Translations under genes and position numbers: made by a program
Shown here: one piece after another, positions 51,381 through 60,758 of the stretch
Position numbering within the stretch: the stretch's first letter is position 1
How the letters are laid out: each line of letters begins with the position of its first letter
NCBI RefSeq assembly: GCF_015291705.1
Contig: NZ_CP030050.1
Span: 5,332,001 to 5,396,000 of the forward strand
DNA from: Bradyrhizobium arachidis
GTDB lineage: Bacteria; Pseudomonadota; Alphaproteobacteria; Rhizobiales; Xanthobacteraceae
Direction: 5' to 3'
Length of the DNA stretch: 64,000 nt
The notes under the pieces: generated by a model
What the model saw: only the letters and a program-made list of their open reading frames with translations
Told to the model about the DNA's origin: nothing
The model's database searches: none

Positions 51381-51857
51381 TCAGCGCGTGAGCGCCGTGT
51401 GTTGGACCTTCTCCTCGCCTTGCTCATCAGGAGCGCGCAGGAGGACAAGGTTGGCACGATCGGGCAGGACCAGCGGCTGATCGGACGTGACTCCCGTGAC
51501 GGCAACGCTGTCGTCACGATTGGAGTCACGGCCTTGGCGCAGCTTCTTGCGCCGGCGGCGCTGGCGTTCCGCGGCGGTCCTGTCCTTGAGGCTTGTATCG
51601 CGAGAACAAGCGTTCTCCGCAACTTCTGGCACCAGAACGTAAGGGAGCCCGACCTCCTGAATGATCGCGCGAACAATGGCTTCCGCATGCTCCGGTCGGA
51701 AGATTAGGACGTTATCTTCATCGTCCTTCCAGGAATCCGGATTGTGTTGCCGCAGCACGATGTCCCCAAAAGGGTTCGTGTACACGGCGGTTTTGTTTTG
51801 CGCCGGATAGAACGGCACGACGAGGCACCCGTCATCCCAGTCGAATTTCTCGCTCAC
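51381..51857 (-). CDS. Hypothetical protein, 158 residues (third gene of the excisionase operon)
   Basis: The GTG at 51857 overlaps the stop of the gene before in a GTGA, so I use it instead of the GTG at 51869. It reads MSEKFDWDDGCLVVPFYPAQ, then NKTAVYTNPFGDIVLRQHNP and a C-terminal helix TAAERQRRRRKKLRQG. The basic DRTAAERQRRRR stretch is frequent in prophage and mobile-element proteins. The first 90 residues look like a beta-rich domain. Function unknown. Confidence 0.6.
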   Translation of the reverse strand: MSEKFDWDDGCLVVPFYPAQNKTAVYTNPFGDIVLRQHNPDSWKDDEDNVLIFRPEHAEAIVRAIIQEVGLPYVLVPEVAENACSRDTSLKDRTAAERQRRRRKKLRQGRDSNRDDSVAVTGVTSDQPLVLPDRANLVLLRAPDEQGEEKVQHTALTR

Positions 51858-52267
51858 GGACGCCCCCACATTACTGGGGCGCTTGAACGGAGCTCCTCGT
51901 TCGGGTATGCAGAATCAGCAGCTGCCCAAGTACCAAAGAAAGCCGGCGCCTCCCGATTTGCCCTCGGGGGGCGCTTTCTTTTGTCCGGCGGGTCCGGTTC
52001 AGGAATGGCTACGCCGAACTCGTGTTTGTTGAAACGGCAACGTGTGGCCGCAGACGAGCCCTCCTTACCTTCCACAGTAAGCCGTTTGGGAGGCGGAGTT
52101 GAAACACCTTGAGTTTCAATGAAGCGGGCTTGGCCCAAACTCCGGCCTAAGTGCCTTGAAAGGCCTAAAATCCTCTCTTCGCTAGGGAATGGCACCGGCC
52201 TCGTCGCGGCGTCTTTAAGCTCGTTCGAGGACACTATCGCTGCTAGAGATTCGGCCGCGGCCTGCAT
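51854..52267 (-). CDS. Hypothetical protein, 137 residues (second gene of the excisionase operon)
   Basis: It starts MQAAAESLAAIVSSNELKDA at ATG 52267, four bases after the excisionase stop, with GCAGGGAG as ribosome site. The C-terminal half is Pro/Lys-rich (PEPDPPDKRKRPPRANREAP). A longer frame from 52432 overlaps the excisionase and is rejected. No family known. Confidence 0.58.
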   Translation of the reverse strand: MQAAAESLAAIVSSNELKDAATRPVPFPSEERILGLSRHLGRSLGQARFIETQGVSTPPPKRLTVEGKEGSSAATRCRFNKHEFGVAIPEPDPPDKRKRPPRANREAPAFFGTWAAADSAYPNEELRSSAPVMWGRP

Positions 52268-52271
52268 GAAA

Positions 52272-52493
52272 TTACTCCCTGCCTCGCCGCTTAGATTCCT
52301 CCGCCAGACGGCGCTCGACATATGCGTCGATGCTGCTCCAAGTGATCTTCCGCGAAGCACCTTCGCGATAACTGTCCAACGCTCTCGAATGCAGCAACTC
52401 GTAGAGCTTCGCGCGACCGATCCTGAGCGCAAACATAGTCTCGTTAACGGTCGCGACTACGGCGCGTTCGCCTTCAACCTTCGTAGAATTCAT
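52272..52493 (-). CDS. Excisionase-like HTH protein
   Basis: A 73-residue DNA-binding protein: MNSTKVEGERAVVATVNETM then FALRIGRAKLYELLHSRALD and SYREGASRKITWSSIDAYVE. The TVNETMFALRIGRAKLYELLHSRALDSYREGASRKI order (helix-turn-helix, then a wing, then I..SSIDAYVE) is the MerR/excisionase HTH_17 type. Such proteins direct excision of an integrated element or regulate its genes. It is the first gene of a compact three-gene minus operon (start, then 137-residue and 158-residue genes). Confidence 0.86.
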   Translation of the reverse strand: MNSTKVEGERAVVATVNETMFALRIGRAKLYELLHSRALDSYREGASRKITWSSIDAYVERRLAEESKRRGRE

Positions 52494-52507
52494 CGTCCTG
52501 TTCCCAG

Positions 52508-52533
52508 ATGTTCAGCATTGGGCAACTGAACAT
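52508..52533. promoter_or_regulatory. Inverted repeat ATGTTCAG-N10-CTGAACAT
   Basis: Eight-base perfect arms with a ten-base spacer, 14-39 bases upstream of the excisionase start codon at 52493. The position is that of an operator or promoter overlap. A related TGTTCAG is found at about 52714. The protein that binds it is not known; autoregulation by the excisionase is possible. Confidence 0.45.
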
Positions 52534-52963
52534 TTTCAGGGCGCGGACCGCAGCTCCTTTCTAACGAAGCCAACGGTATTCGACTTCGTAACAGGCCCTC
52601 ACAAACGCGCGCGACCTGCTGGCGGGTTTACAGGCCGACCAAGCTATTGAAAAAAATAGCTCTTCTCAAATTCGCCAAAATAGAATTTTTTCTTACTGCG
52701 CAAGCTTTTGAAGGTGTTCAGCATTTCCAGCCGAAGTTGTGAGGGTAACTCCAGCGCGAGCCGTATTCTGCGAGGATACTCCCTCCTCTACATTCTGTTG
52801 AATGCTTGACGTTTTTCGGCGCCCAGCGCGATTGCTACGGTTGCAATCTACGATTTTGGTCTCGAAATGCGGCGCTGCGCCAGTCGCTCAAGTGAGTCAC
52901 GACAGACGTCAGCTTCAAGGGTAAAAGCGGAAGTCGTAAGGTCGGCGGCCTTTGGTCTGCTTG
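52534..52963. other. Region upstream of the excisionase operon
   Basis: It contains an AT-rich stretch at about 52650-52700 (runs of A and T such as GAAAAAAATAG and GAATTTTTTC). No gene was identified. It ends at the left border of the second IS1111-type copy. Confidence 0.4.
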
Positions 52964-54550
52964 TGACCCAAATGTATGGTCCGGCCGTGGGGTGCAAGAA
53001 GATTTCGACGATCCGGTAGATGCGGTCTTGCATCAATGTATCCGGCCTCTGTTTGGAGCGCAGTGCTCCGGGCCATCATGGATATCAGCGCGCATGTGAT
53101 CTGGTTAGCGGACAGGCCTCGACCGGGCCATTTGGGTCACCAGGGTTCACATGTGCCGGGAAGACCGATTCTCCATCGTCGTCTCATCCTCTCGCAGACC
53201 TCGGCGGGTAAGGGTTGTTACGTCATCGATAGCTCCTCACTTCGCGCTGTTCCTTCGTTCGTGCCTGGCGGCCGTTCCTTCGTCCCGGCCTGCGCGCGCA
53301 GACGCGCCGCGCGCAAGGGGCCGTCAAAGCCGGCCGTCGTGCTGTCCTGACGTCTTGCTCTCCTGCTGCCAGGCTGCGCCTTGACGGCCCCGCGCACGGC
53401 GCGAGGATCAAGCAGGTCGGGACACCGTCTCCTCCATCTTGACGCACGCGAAGGCGCGTCCCTTGTTGAGGACCGCCCAGGCGATCCGGGCGAGCTTGTT
53501 GGCGAGCGCAATCGCCAGCACGTTGTGGTGCAATCGCTTCTTGGCGGCTTCGATCCAAGAGTTGAGGCCATAGCGCTCCCAGCACTTGACCTTTACCAGA
53601 ACAACCCACGCGGCTTGCACGAACAGCGCGCGCAGGTAGCGATTACCGCGCCTTGATATACTGCCGAGGATCGTGCGGTCGCCGGTCGATATCTGCTTCG
53701 GAACAAGTCCAAGCCAGGCGCCGAAGTCGCGGCCTTTCGAGAACACGTCTCCGGTGCCGATCGCAGCCACCATTGCGCTCGAGATGATTGGGCCAATGCC
53801 AGGCACCGTCATCAGTCGCTGGCAGGCCCTATCTTGACGGGCTAGTGTTTCGATCTCGCCAGATAGACCCTCGATACGCTCATCCAGCCGGCGCCAGTCT
53901 TCCGCCAGACCCTCGATGATGGGCAACATGCGAGGCGAGAGCACATCAGTGCGTGTTGCCAAGATACCTGGCAACTCGAACCGCAGGGAATGCGGGCCTT
54001 GCCGCACGGCGATGCCCCGTTCCAGCAGGAACGCACGGATCTGATTGATCGCGCCGGTACGCTGACCGACCAATCGATCGCGGACGCGGTGCAGTGCCTG
54101 AAGGTCGAGCTGATCGGCGGTCTTGGTCGCGACGAACTTCATGGTCGGGCGTTGGACAGCCTCGGCGATGGCTTCCGCATCTCGGAAGTCATTCTTCTGT
54201 CCCTTCGAATACGGGCGCACGTATTTCGCTGGCATCAGGCGGGCGTCGTGGCCAAGTACTTGGAGTTTGCGGCTGAGATGATGGGCGCCTACGCAGGCCT
54301 CCATACCGATCAAGCACGGCGGCAGGTTGGCGAGCCGCGTTTCCACCTGGCCGCGCGACCACTTCTGCCGCAGCACGATGGCACCGCGGTGATCCTGACC
54401 CACGATGTGGAACGAGTTTTTGCCGATGTCGATGCCGATCACGGCGATCGCCGCGTTGAGTTTCTGAGACATGGCGTGCTCCTTGTCTTGAGCGCCCCTT
54501 GCCAGCTTCTCGTGCTGGCAGGGCCGGAGCACGGCCGGACCATCCCATTA
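52964..54550 (-). mobile_element. IS110/IS1111-type element, copy 2
   Basis: Same 1587-base length as copy 1, in the opposite orientation. Its 3' tip is at left (TGACCCAAATG), and its 5' tip at right ends TAATGGG (reverse) next to GCAGACGT. All internal sequence that I compared is the same as copy 1. Confidence 0.85.
53408..54472 (-). CDS. IS110/IS1111-type transposase, copy 2
   Basis: A 354-residue transposase, the same in sequence as copy 1 as far as I can compare, with all catalytic motifs (GIDIGKNS, GMEACVG, KNDFRDAEA, GSISRRGNRYLRAL). It starts at ATG 54472. Intact, so it could mobilise both itself and the broken third copy. Confidence 0.93.
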   Translation of the reverse strand: MSQKLNAAIAVIGIDIGKNSFHIVGQDHRGAIVLRQKWSRGQVETRLANLPPCLIGMEACVGAHHLSRKLQVLGHDARLMPAKYVRPYSKGQKNDFRDAEAIAEAVQRPTMKFVATKTADQLDLQALHRVRDRLVGQRTGAINQIRAFLLERGIAVRQGPHSLRFELPGILATRTDVLSPRMLPIIEGLAEDWRRLDERIEGLSGEIETLARQDRACQRLMTVPGIGPIISSAMVAAIGTGDVFSKGRDFGAWLGLVPKQISTGDRTILGSISRRGNRYLRALFVQAAWVVLVKVKCWERYGLNSWIEAAKKRLHHNVLAIALANKLARIAWAVLNKGRAFACVKMEETVSRPA

Positions 54551-54655
54551 GCAGACGTGAAGCAGCCACCCTGGCGGCATTAGGCGAGCCGCCAAACTTG
54601 TCTAGCCGAAGAGACAAGTTACCATTTCGCTGATTCTTGGTCGTTGCGGCTGGCT

Positions 54656-55033
54656 ATGACGAAATCATCGAAACTGGTTGCTGCGAAGCGTGGCAAGGTG
54701 CTCCTCGTGAGGCGTCGGTCGGACGGCCGCTGGATGTTTCCGGGCGGCCGCCGTCGCCCGAACGAATCCGAAAAGGAATGCTTGCGCCGAGAAATCAAAG
54801 AGGAGCTGCCAAAACTCAAGCTTGGACGCGTAAGCCTCTGGAAGGAGGTCACGGCGAAAAACAAGCGGTCGGGGCGGAAGATGAGCGATGCGATCTTCGT
54901 CGCCAAGAACGCCAGAGGCAAGCTGGTCATCGGCGATCCGAAGGAGATCGACCGGGCCGTATGGCGGAAGCCGAGCGGCATCCGACTGACCGCGACCTCG
55001 CGTTATATTCGCGACAAGCTGTTTCCCAAGTAG
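54656..55033 (+). CDS. Nudix hydrolase
   Basis: A 125-residue enzyme starting MTKSSKLVAAKRGKVLLVRR. The Nudix box is GGRRRPNESEKECLRREIKE with EL following: GX5EX7REUXEE fits well. The substrate may be a nucleoside diphosphate derivative; a PP-inositol phosphate or capped-RNA role cannot be read. It lies about 105 bases right of the second IS1111-type copy. No partner genes. Confidence 0.85.
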   Translation: MTKSSKLVAAKRGKVLLVRRRSDGRWMFPGGRRRPNESEKECLRREIKEELPKLKLGRVSLWKEVTAKNKRSGRKMSDAIFVAKNARGKLVIGDPKEIDRAVWRKPSGIRLTATSRYIRDKLFPK

Positions 55034-55046
55034 GCCAGACGTCACG

Positions 55047-55253
55047 TCACCGAAGCGATCGATGAGCATCGATCCAGATTCTTCGAAGGTATCGCTTTCG
55101 GGCTGCCGGAGCGTCGACCTTTTTACCCCAAACGCGGATGACTTGCCGGGATCTACCAGACAGTTGAGCTATCTCTTGATAGCTGGCTAATCCGTTTCTC
55201 AGCATATAGAGCGCGGCCGCCTTAATGGTATCAGTCGTCGTCTTTTCGCCCAA
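55047..55253 (-). CDS. Small HTH protein, 68 residues
   Basis: MGEKTTTDTIKAAALYMLRN then GLASYQEIAQLSGRSRQVIR and VWGKKVDAPAARKRYLRRIW. The SYQEIAQLSGRSRQVIRVW segment is a helix-turn-helix (Homeodomain-like), with a basic tail ending IDAHRSLR. It looks like a small DNA-binding protein of mobile elements. The 14-base gap to the convergent Nudix gene suggests no shared function. Confidence 0.62.
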   Translation of the reverse strand: MGEKTTTDTIKAAALYMLRNGLASYQEIAQLSGRSRQVIRVWGKKVDAPAARKRYLRRIWIDAHRSLR

Positions 55254-55414
55254 TGCAGCTCCTTCCGGCCCCGACGTTCACGAATGTAACGTCGGGAACT
55301 CACCGCCGGCAGCTAACCGTTCGGCCAAGTTGTTTCGGCATCCACTTCCCTTCCGTCGGTCGTCGTGCAACACTTCGGTTAGGGGTATGCGCTGGCCAGC
55401 ACGTACTCCCGGAG

Positions 55415-55456
55415 GCCCGCCTCGTTTCAGGTTTCACCCTGGAGGCGGGCTTTTCT
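55415..55456 (+). terminator. Rho-independent terminator
   Basis: Nine-base arms GCCCGCCTC (55415-55423) and GAGGCGGGC (55442-55450), then TTTTCTT. The loop is 18 bases. It lies upstream of the PepSY gene, with no obvious gene immediately before it, so it may protect that gene from read-through. Confidence 0.7.
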
Positions 55457-55578
55457 TGTGCTCGCGCGTGCCGCGCGCCTTCTCCGCGCGGTTCCGTTTG
55501 GTCAGCGCGACACTACGCCTCCTTCCACGAACAACCGACTTGCCTTTCGGTAAGACGTTCAACCACGGGAGGCCCGCG

Positions 55579-55830
55579 ATGAAGGCAGCAATCACGGTAA
55601 TCGGATTCCTCGCCGTCAGCTCGATCGCAAATGCCGACCAACCTGGTCCCGACTGGATGCCGATTGAACAGGTGAAGGCGAAGGTCACAGAGTCCGGCTA
55701 CACGGTGGTCACCCGAATTGAAGCCGACGATGGCCGGTGGGAGGGCAAAGGCATCAAGAACGGACAGAAGATGGAATTCCATGCAGACCCCAAGACCGGG
55801 GAGATAACCCGTGAGAAGCCGGACGATTAA
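55579..55830 (+). CDS. PepSY-domain periplasmic protein
   Basis: An 83-residue protein. GGGAGG precedes the ATG. A signal MKAAITVIGFLAVSSIANA ends at DQPG. The mature part DWMPIEQVKAKVTESGYTVV then TRIEADDGRWEGKGIKNGQK is a PepSY domain (helix, then two strands with EAxDGRWE), which is often an inhibitor of peptidases or a metal/heme chaperone module. It stands alone; a target cannot be inferred. Confidence 0.85.
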   Translation: MKAAITVIGFLAVSSIANADQPGPDWMPIEQVKAKVTESGYTVVTRIEADDGRWEGKGIKNGQKMEFHADPKTGEITREKPDD

Positions 55831-56081
55831 TCTATGAAGGAATGACCTTGGGGCACGGAAGGTCGTTGTAGTCGATCACAAGCCCACTGCAATCCGTTCA
55901 TGAATAGGTCGAGGCACTTCTCCCTTCGGAACGGCTTTTGCGACGACAGGCATCGGCAGCATGCTCGGGGCGACCGGACCTCAATCCGGATCTTGCGACT
56001 TTCTGCTCGAAGCGCGGCCCAGGCTGCGGTAACGTTCGCTCGCGCATAAGCGCCAATGATGCGACGAAAAGGAGGAAGCAC

Positions 56082-57077
56082 ATGGCCAGATTCGATGCGG
56101 TATCACGCCGTAACTTGCTGATCGGAGCCTCTGCAGTTGGAACGATGGGCGCTCTCGGCTCGCTCAGCCCAGCATTCGCCAAGGCCCCGAAGCTCGGCAC
56201 CCAGGTTGCCCCGTTCTATCGCTTCAAGATCGGCGATTTTGAAGCAACGATCGTGACCGACGGGCCGCTGCCCCTCGGCGACCCCCACAAGAACTTCAAT
56301 GGTCTTAGCGCTGCCGAGATGGACAAGCAGCTTACCGACAACTTCCTGCCGCTCAGCAACGCGGTGCTCCAGCAGAACGCGCTGGTGGTCAATACCGGCG
56401 ACAAGCTCATCGTGTTCGATACTGGGATGGGAAGCCTGACGCTATTCGGTCCGACGACTGGCCGGCTGATGAGCAGCCTCAAGCTGGCGGGAATCGATCC
56501 GAAAGACGTCGACGCGGTGGTGATGACGCACGCGCACATCGACCATTGCGGCGGCTGCATGGCGGACGACGGATCGCGTCACTTCCCGAATGCCGAGTAT
56601 TTCATCACGCAGGCGGACTACGATTTCTGGACTGACGAGACCAAGGTGCCGTCCGAGTTCAAGGTCTTTCTCGATACGGCGCGCAAGAATCTGCAGCCGA
56701 ACAAGGACCGGATGCATTTCATCAAGGACGGCGAGGAAATCCTGCCCGGTGTTCATGCGATCTTGGCGCCGGGCCACACGGTCGGTCACACGGTCTTCAT
56801 GATCAATTCCGGCACGGACTCGCTGTGCTACATCGGCGACCTCGCTCACCACCCGGTCCTGCTTCTGGAGAAACCGCTGACCGAGTTCATGTACGATACC
56901 GACGCCAAACAGTCGGCGAAGAGCCGGGTGCGTGTGCTCAACATGCTGGCGGAGGGCAGGACGCGCCTGCTCGCCTATCATTTTGCTTGGCCGGGGATCG
57001 GCCACGTGGCGAAGCAGGGCGATGGCTTCCGCTATTATCCGGAGGAAATGACGCTGATCCCCTTGAGCCCAACCTGA
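56082..57077 (+). CDS. Tat-exported MBL-fold metallo-hydrolase
   Basis: A 331-residue protein. AAAGGAGGAAG precedes the ATG, which is why I reject the longer frame from 55938. The N-terminus MARFDAVSRRNLLIGASAVG is a Tat signal (SRRNLLIG). The metal motif is HAHIDHCGGC (residues about 149-158), later APGHTVGHTVF and GDLAHH. This is the MBL fold of quorum-quenching lactonase or sulfatase-like groups; the substrate is unknown. It faces no obvious partner. Confidence 0.9.
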   Translation: MARFDAVSRRNLLIGASAVGTMGALGSLSPAFAKAPKLGTQVAPFYRFKIGDFEATIVTDGPLPLGDPHKNFNGLSAAEMDKQLTDNFLPLSNAVLQQNALVVNTGDKLIVFDTGMGSLTLFGPTTGRLMSSLKLAGIDPKDVDAVVMTHAHIDHCGGCMADDGSRHFPNAEYFITQADYDFWTDETKVPSEFKVFLDTARKNLQPNKDRMHFIKDGEEILPGVHAILAPGHTVGHTVFMINSGTDSLCYIGDLAHHPVLLLEKPLTEFMYDTDAKQSAKSRVRVLNMLAEGRTRLLAYHFAWPGIGHVAKQGDGFRYYPEEMTLIPLSPT

Positions 57078-57666
57078 TCTGTCGGGATTTTGCCAGCCAG
57101 CGAGGGGTCCCGCGCAGCCGGGGCCCTGGCGTTGCAGGCAAAATGGCCGCGGTTTATCGATTGCGCTCCGTGGCTCTCCCGCAAGCCATCTACCCGCGTC
57201 TTGCTTCCCCTGAATACGTTATCCGGAACGCCACCCGGCGGCTTATTTTTGGGGACCTTGTCCGTGGGCGCATCGACGTCTGTTGTTTGCTGCGCTGCAT
57301 GAGTCCGGTCTTGGCCAGTTGCAGACCAAGCTGCCGGGCTCTCCGATGGTCAGCTTTTGACCCGAGCGGACCTGCACCTACAGGATTTCTATGAGAACGT
57401 GCTGCAGGGATGTTCAAGCAGCAGTTTGCGCTGCTAATAAGCAGTCAGAACGATATCGAAAACCGCTTTGCAGGTAATCCAAGATTGGCTCGCACTTGAG
57501 CTCGTGTCGGTGCAGATGTCGAAAAACAGGGTGCCGCAGAACGAAGGTACCTGCGGCAGGGCGATGGTCTAGGGCCTAGATCGCGCTGGAGGGGTTTACA
57601 GCGGCTTCGGTGCTTGGCCGGTTTAAGCTGGCGCGGCAAGGGCACGCCTTCTGTCAGCATCGTTCT
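57078..57666. other. Region without a firm gene
   Basis: About 590 bases between two exported-protein genes. Short frames on both strands are not protein-like. No hairpin with T-run was identified. Confidence 0.4.
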
Positions 57667-58176
57667 CTACAACACCTCAGCACGAATATGGGCGACGCCA
57701 AGCTCCGTAATTCCTAAGCTTTGCGCCGCGGCGCGCGAAAGGTCTAGGACGCGGCCACGAACGAATGGGCCTCGGTCATTGATGGTGACGATGACGCTGC
57801 TTCCGCCATGGGTTACGCGGACCTTGGTGCCGAACGGTAGATTGCGATGGGCGGCCGTCAGTAGATTCCGATTGAATAACGAGCCGCTCGCTGTCTTGCT
57901 CTTGGAATACGCATAGAAGGAAGCCTTTCCGGAAAAAACTCGATTGGAAGTTCGCGCGTCCTTCAACGTATCTTGTCCGGTCGCAGGTTGCGCTTGCGGC
58001 TCGTCCTTCTTCACCTGTTCGAGTCCCTCAGGGGCCGGGTCTGCGTGGGCCTTTGGAATGATGGACCATCGATCATTGAAATCCTGTGCTGCGGCGGACT
58101 CCGGGGTCAATCCGATCCAAACAGGGACTGTCGCAATCGCGACCATTCTGACGACAGGATGCATTGTTGGCCTCAT
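57667..58176 (-). CDS. RlpA-like double-psi beta-barrel protein
   Basis: A 169-residue exported protein. After a signal (MVAIATVPVWIGLTPESAAA) and a Lys/Pro/Gln linker, the RlpA domain has GKASFYAYSKSKTASGSLFN, LTAAHRNLPFGTKVRVTHGG and TINDRGPFVRGRVLDLSRAA. It is a shorter paralogue of rlpA at 8124-9050. It lacks a lipobox, so it is probably soluble in the periplasm. The start is at 58176 or 58164 (both ATG). It could act on peptidoglycan. Confidence 0.88.
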   Translation of the reverse strand: MRPTMHPVVRMVAIATVPVWIGLTPESAAAQDFNDRWSIIPKAHADPAPEGLEQVKKDEPQAQPATGQDTLKDARTSNRVFSGKASFYAYSKSKTASGSLFNRNLLTAAHRNLPFGTKVRVTHGGSSVIVTINDRGPFVRGRVLDLSRAAAQSLGITELGVAHIRAEVL

Positions 58177-58502
58177 CTAAAATTGTAGATCAAACCGACA
58201 ATGCAAGCTCGTGAGGCCGCGTTCCGCAACACGCGTTCGCTTCATGCAAAATGGTGATCGCATACCGATCTTGCGGAGCGGAAGCGTAGAGGCACCGCAG
58301 CAAGACACCATTTCACGCAACGCATCAAACTAGGGTGTGTACTCATAAAGGCGAGGTCAGCTGTGATGTAGAAGCGGAAAGCATCTGCTCAAGTTGAACT
58401 TTACTGCTTTTGACCCATCGGCGAAGTTGCGCCGCGCCTGATGGAGGTCCGCTCATGGCGCCAGAGCGGACCAGATTTGCTCAACCTGAGTTCTTCGCAT
58501 TT
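58177..58502. other. Gap with an inverted repeat before the third IS copy
   Basis: Contains GGTCCGCTC-N9-GAGCGGACC at 58447-58475, related to the repeat at 41108. A TTTTGACCC sequence occurs at about 58387 and again at the IS junction (58500-58507). Confidence 0.5.
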
Positions 58503-60087
58503 TGACCCGAATGTATGGTCCGGCCGTGGGGTGCAAGAAGATTTCGACGATCCGGTAGATGCGGTCTTGCATCAATGTATCCGGCCTCTGTTTGGAGCGC
58601 AGTGCTCCGGGCCATCATGGATATCAGCGCGCATGTGATCTGGTTAGCGGACAGGCCTCGACCGGGCCATTTGGGTCACCAGGGTTCACATGTGCCGGGA
58701 AGACCGATTCTCCATCGTCGTCTCATCCTCTCGCAGACCTCGGCGGGTAAGGGTTGTTACGTCATCGATAGCTCCTCACTTCGCGCTGTTCCTTCGTTCG
58801 TGCCTGGCGGCCGTTCCTTCGTCCCGGCCTGCGCGCGCAGACGCGCCGCGCGCAAGGGGCCGTCAAAGCCGGCCGTCGTGCTGTCCTGACGTCTTGCTCT
58901 CCTGCTGCCAGGCTGCGCCTTGACGGCCCCGCGCACGGCGCGAGGATCAAGCAGGTCGGGACACCGTCTCCTCCATCTTGACGCACGCGAAGGCGCGTCC
59001 CTTGTTGAGGACCGCCCAGGCGATCCGGGCGAGCTTGTTGGCGAGCGCAATCGCCAGCACGTTGTGGTGCAATCGCTTCTTGGCGGCTTCGATCCAAGAG
59101 TTGAGGCCATAGCGCTCCCAGCACTTGACCTTTACCAGAACAACCCACGCGGCTTGCACGAACAGCGCGCGCAGGTAGCGATTACCGCGCCTTGATATAC
59201 TGCCGAGGATCGTGCGGTCGCCGGTCGATATCTGCTTCGGAACAAGTCCAAGCCAGGCGCCGAAGTCGCGGCCTTTCGAGAACACGTCTCCGGTGCCGAT
59301 CGCAGCCACCATTGCGCTCGAGATGATTGGGCCAATGCCAGGCACCGTCATCAGTCGCTGGCAGGCCCTATCTTGACGGGCTAGTGTTTCGATCTCGCCA
59401 GATAGACCCTCGATACGCTCATCCAGCCGGCGCCAGTCTTCCGCCAGACCCTCGATGATGGGCAACATGCGAGGCGAGAGCACATCAGTGCGTGTTGCCA
59501 AGATACCTGGCAACTCGAACCGCAGGGAATGCGGGCCTTGCCGCACGGCGATGCCCCGTTCCAGCAGGAACGCACGGATCTGATTGATCGCGCCGGTACG
59601 CTGACCGACCAATCGATCGCGGACGCGGTGCAGTGCCTGAAGGTCGAGCTGATCGGCGGTCTTGGTCGCGACGAACTTCATGGTCGGGCGTTGGACAGCC
59701 TCGGCGATGGCTTCCGCATCTCGGAAGTCATTCTTCTGTCCCTTCGAATACGGGCGCACGTATTTCGCTGGCATCAGGCGGGCGTCGTGGCCAAGTACTT
59801 GGAGTTTGCGGCTGAGATGATGGGCGCCTACGCAGGCCTCCATACCGATCAAGCACGGCGGCAGGTTGGCGAGCCGCGTTTCCACCTGGCCGCGACCACT
59901 TCTGCCGCAGCACGATGGCACCGCGGTGATCCTGACCCACGATGTGGAACGAGTTTTTGCCGATGTCGATGCCGATCACGGCGATCGCCGCGTTGAGTTT
60001 CTGAGACATGGCGTGCTCCTTGTCTTGAGCGCCCCTTGCCAGCTTCTCGTGCTGGCAGGGCCGGAGCACGGCCGGACCATCCCATTA
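58503..60087 (-). mobile_element. IS110/IS1111-type element, copy 3 (damaged)
   Basis: 1585 bases: the same element as copies 1 and 2 less two bases, in the same orientation as copy 2. The right flank is GCGGACAT. Left tip has CGAATG where the others have CAAATG. The two-base loss is in the transposase gene. Confidence 0.85.
58947..60009 (-). pseudogene. IS110/IS1111-type transposase, copy 3, frameshifted
   Basis: Starts at ATG 60009 with the same MSQKLNAAIAVIGIDIG sequence, but a CG pair is missing at about 59891-59894 (GCGACCAC in place of GCGCGACCAC), so the frame changes after QKWSR. The remaining 324-residue frame from about 59860 to 58947 keeps the C-terminal domain but lacks the first catalytic Asp. 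Probably immobile unless complemented by copy 1 or 2. Confidence 0.85.
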
Positions 60088-60184
60088 GCGGACATTTCGA
60101 GCAGATGATGTGTTGCTGTAGCCAACGCTAACTGGCTTCGCTCTACCCGTTCTCCCTCATATGCGAAGCTTAGTGACGACAGCC

Positions 60185-60754
60185 TTATCCTCGCACGAGC
60201 ACGATATCAAAGCTCAAAACGCGCCGCAGCGATTGCTGCGAGGTGACTTCTGCTGCCACAAGCAGTTCCGGCCGCAGCGCGGCCGCCAGCAACCTGTCGC
60301 GCTCGTTGAGGGCCTCACCTGGGAAGTACATCTGGGTCACCAGCCGCTCGTACCGTCCCTGCACCTCGAAATGAATGTGCGGTGGACGCATCCATTTCGG
60401 CCCCACCGGATAGGCTCCCGGCTTGATCGTCTTGATCGCATAGCTGCCGTCGTCATTCGATCGGATCCGGGCGTAGCCATTGAAGTTTGGATCGAGCGGC
60501 GCTCTATTACGATCATTGTCGTGGCGGTATCGGCCAAGGCTATTGGCCTGCCAGATGTTGAGCCGTGCCCCGCGGACCGGCTCGCCATCGAGATTGAGGA
60601 TGCGCCCGGTCACCTCGATTACTTCTCCTTGTGGCGGGGCGTTGGCACCATCGATCGTCGTCAGGTCGGTACTCGCGGCGGCGCGAAGGCGGGTCGGGAA
60701 GAACGGACCGAGGCTTTGATCCGGCGTCCGATGCCGGTTTTCCTTGCCATGCAT
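60185..60754 (-). CDS. Intradiol ring-cleavage dioxygenase
   Basis: A 189-residue enzyme starting MHGKENRHRTPDQSLGPFFP. It has the dioxygenase C fold: VTGRILNLDGEPVRGARLNI, WQANSLGRYRHDND with the first Tyr, GAYPVGPKWMRPPHIHFEV with the second Tyr-bearing region and the HxH iron ligands, and a QMYFPGE end. Protocatechuate or hydroxyquinol-like ring cleavage is the family role; this is the short, single-subunit type. It starts four bases after the Bug-type binding protein stop, so the two are one operon. Confidence 0.88.
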   Translation of the reverse strand: MHGKENRHRTPDQSLGPFFPTRLRAAASTDLTTIDGANAPPQGEVIEVTGRILNLDGEPVRGARLNIWQANSLGRYRHDNDRNRAPLDPNFNGYARIRSNDDGSYAIKTIKPGAYPVGPKWMRPPHIHFEVQGRYERLVTQMYFPGEALNERDRLLAAALRPELLVAAEVTSQQSLRRVLSFDIVLVRG

Positions 60755-60758
60755 GCGC

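Noticed and set aside
53990..54583. Plus-strand frame of 197 residues within IS copy 2
   Set aside because: Found identically as antisense in all three IS copies, so it is a shadow of the transposase.
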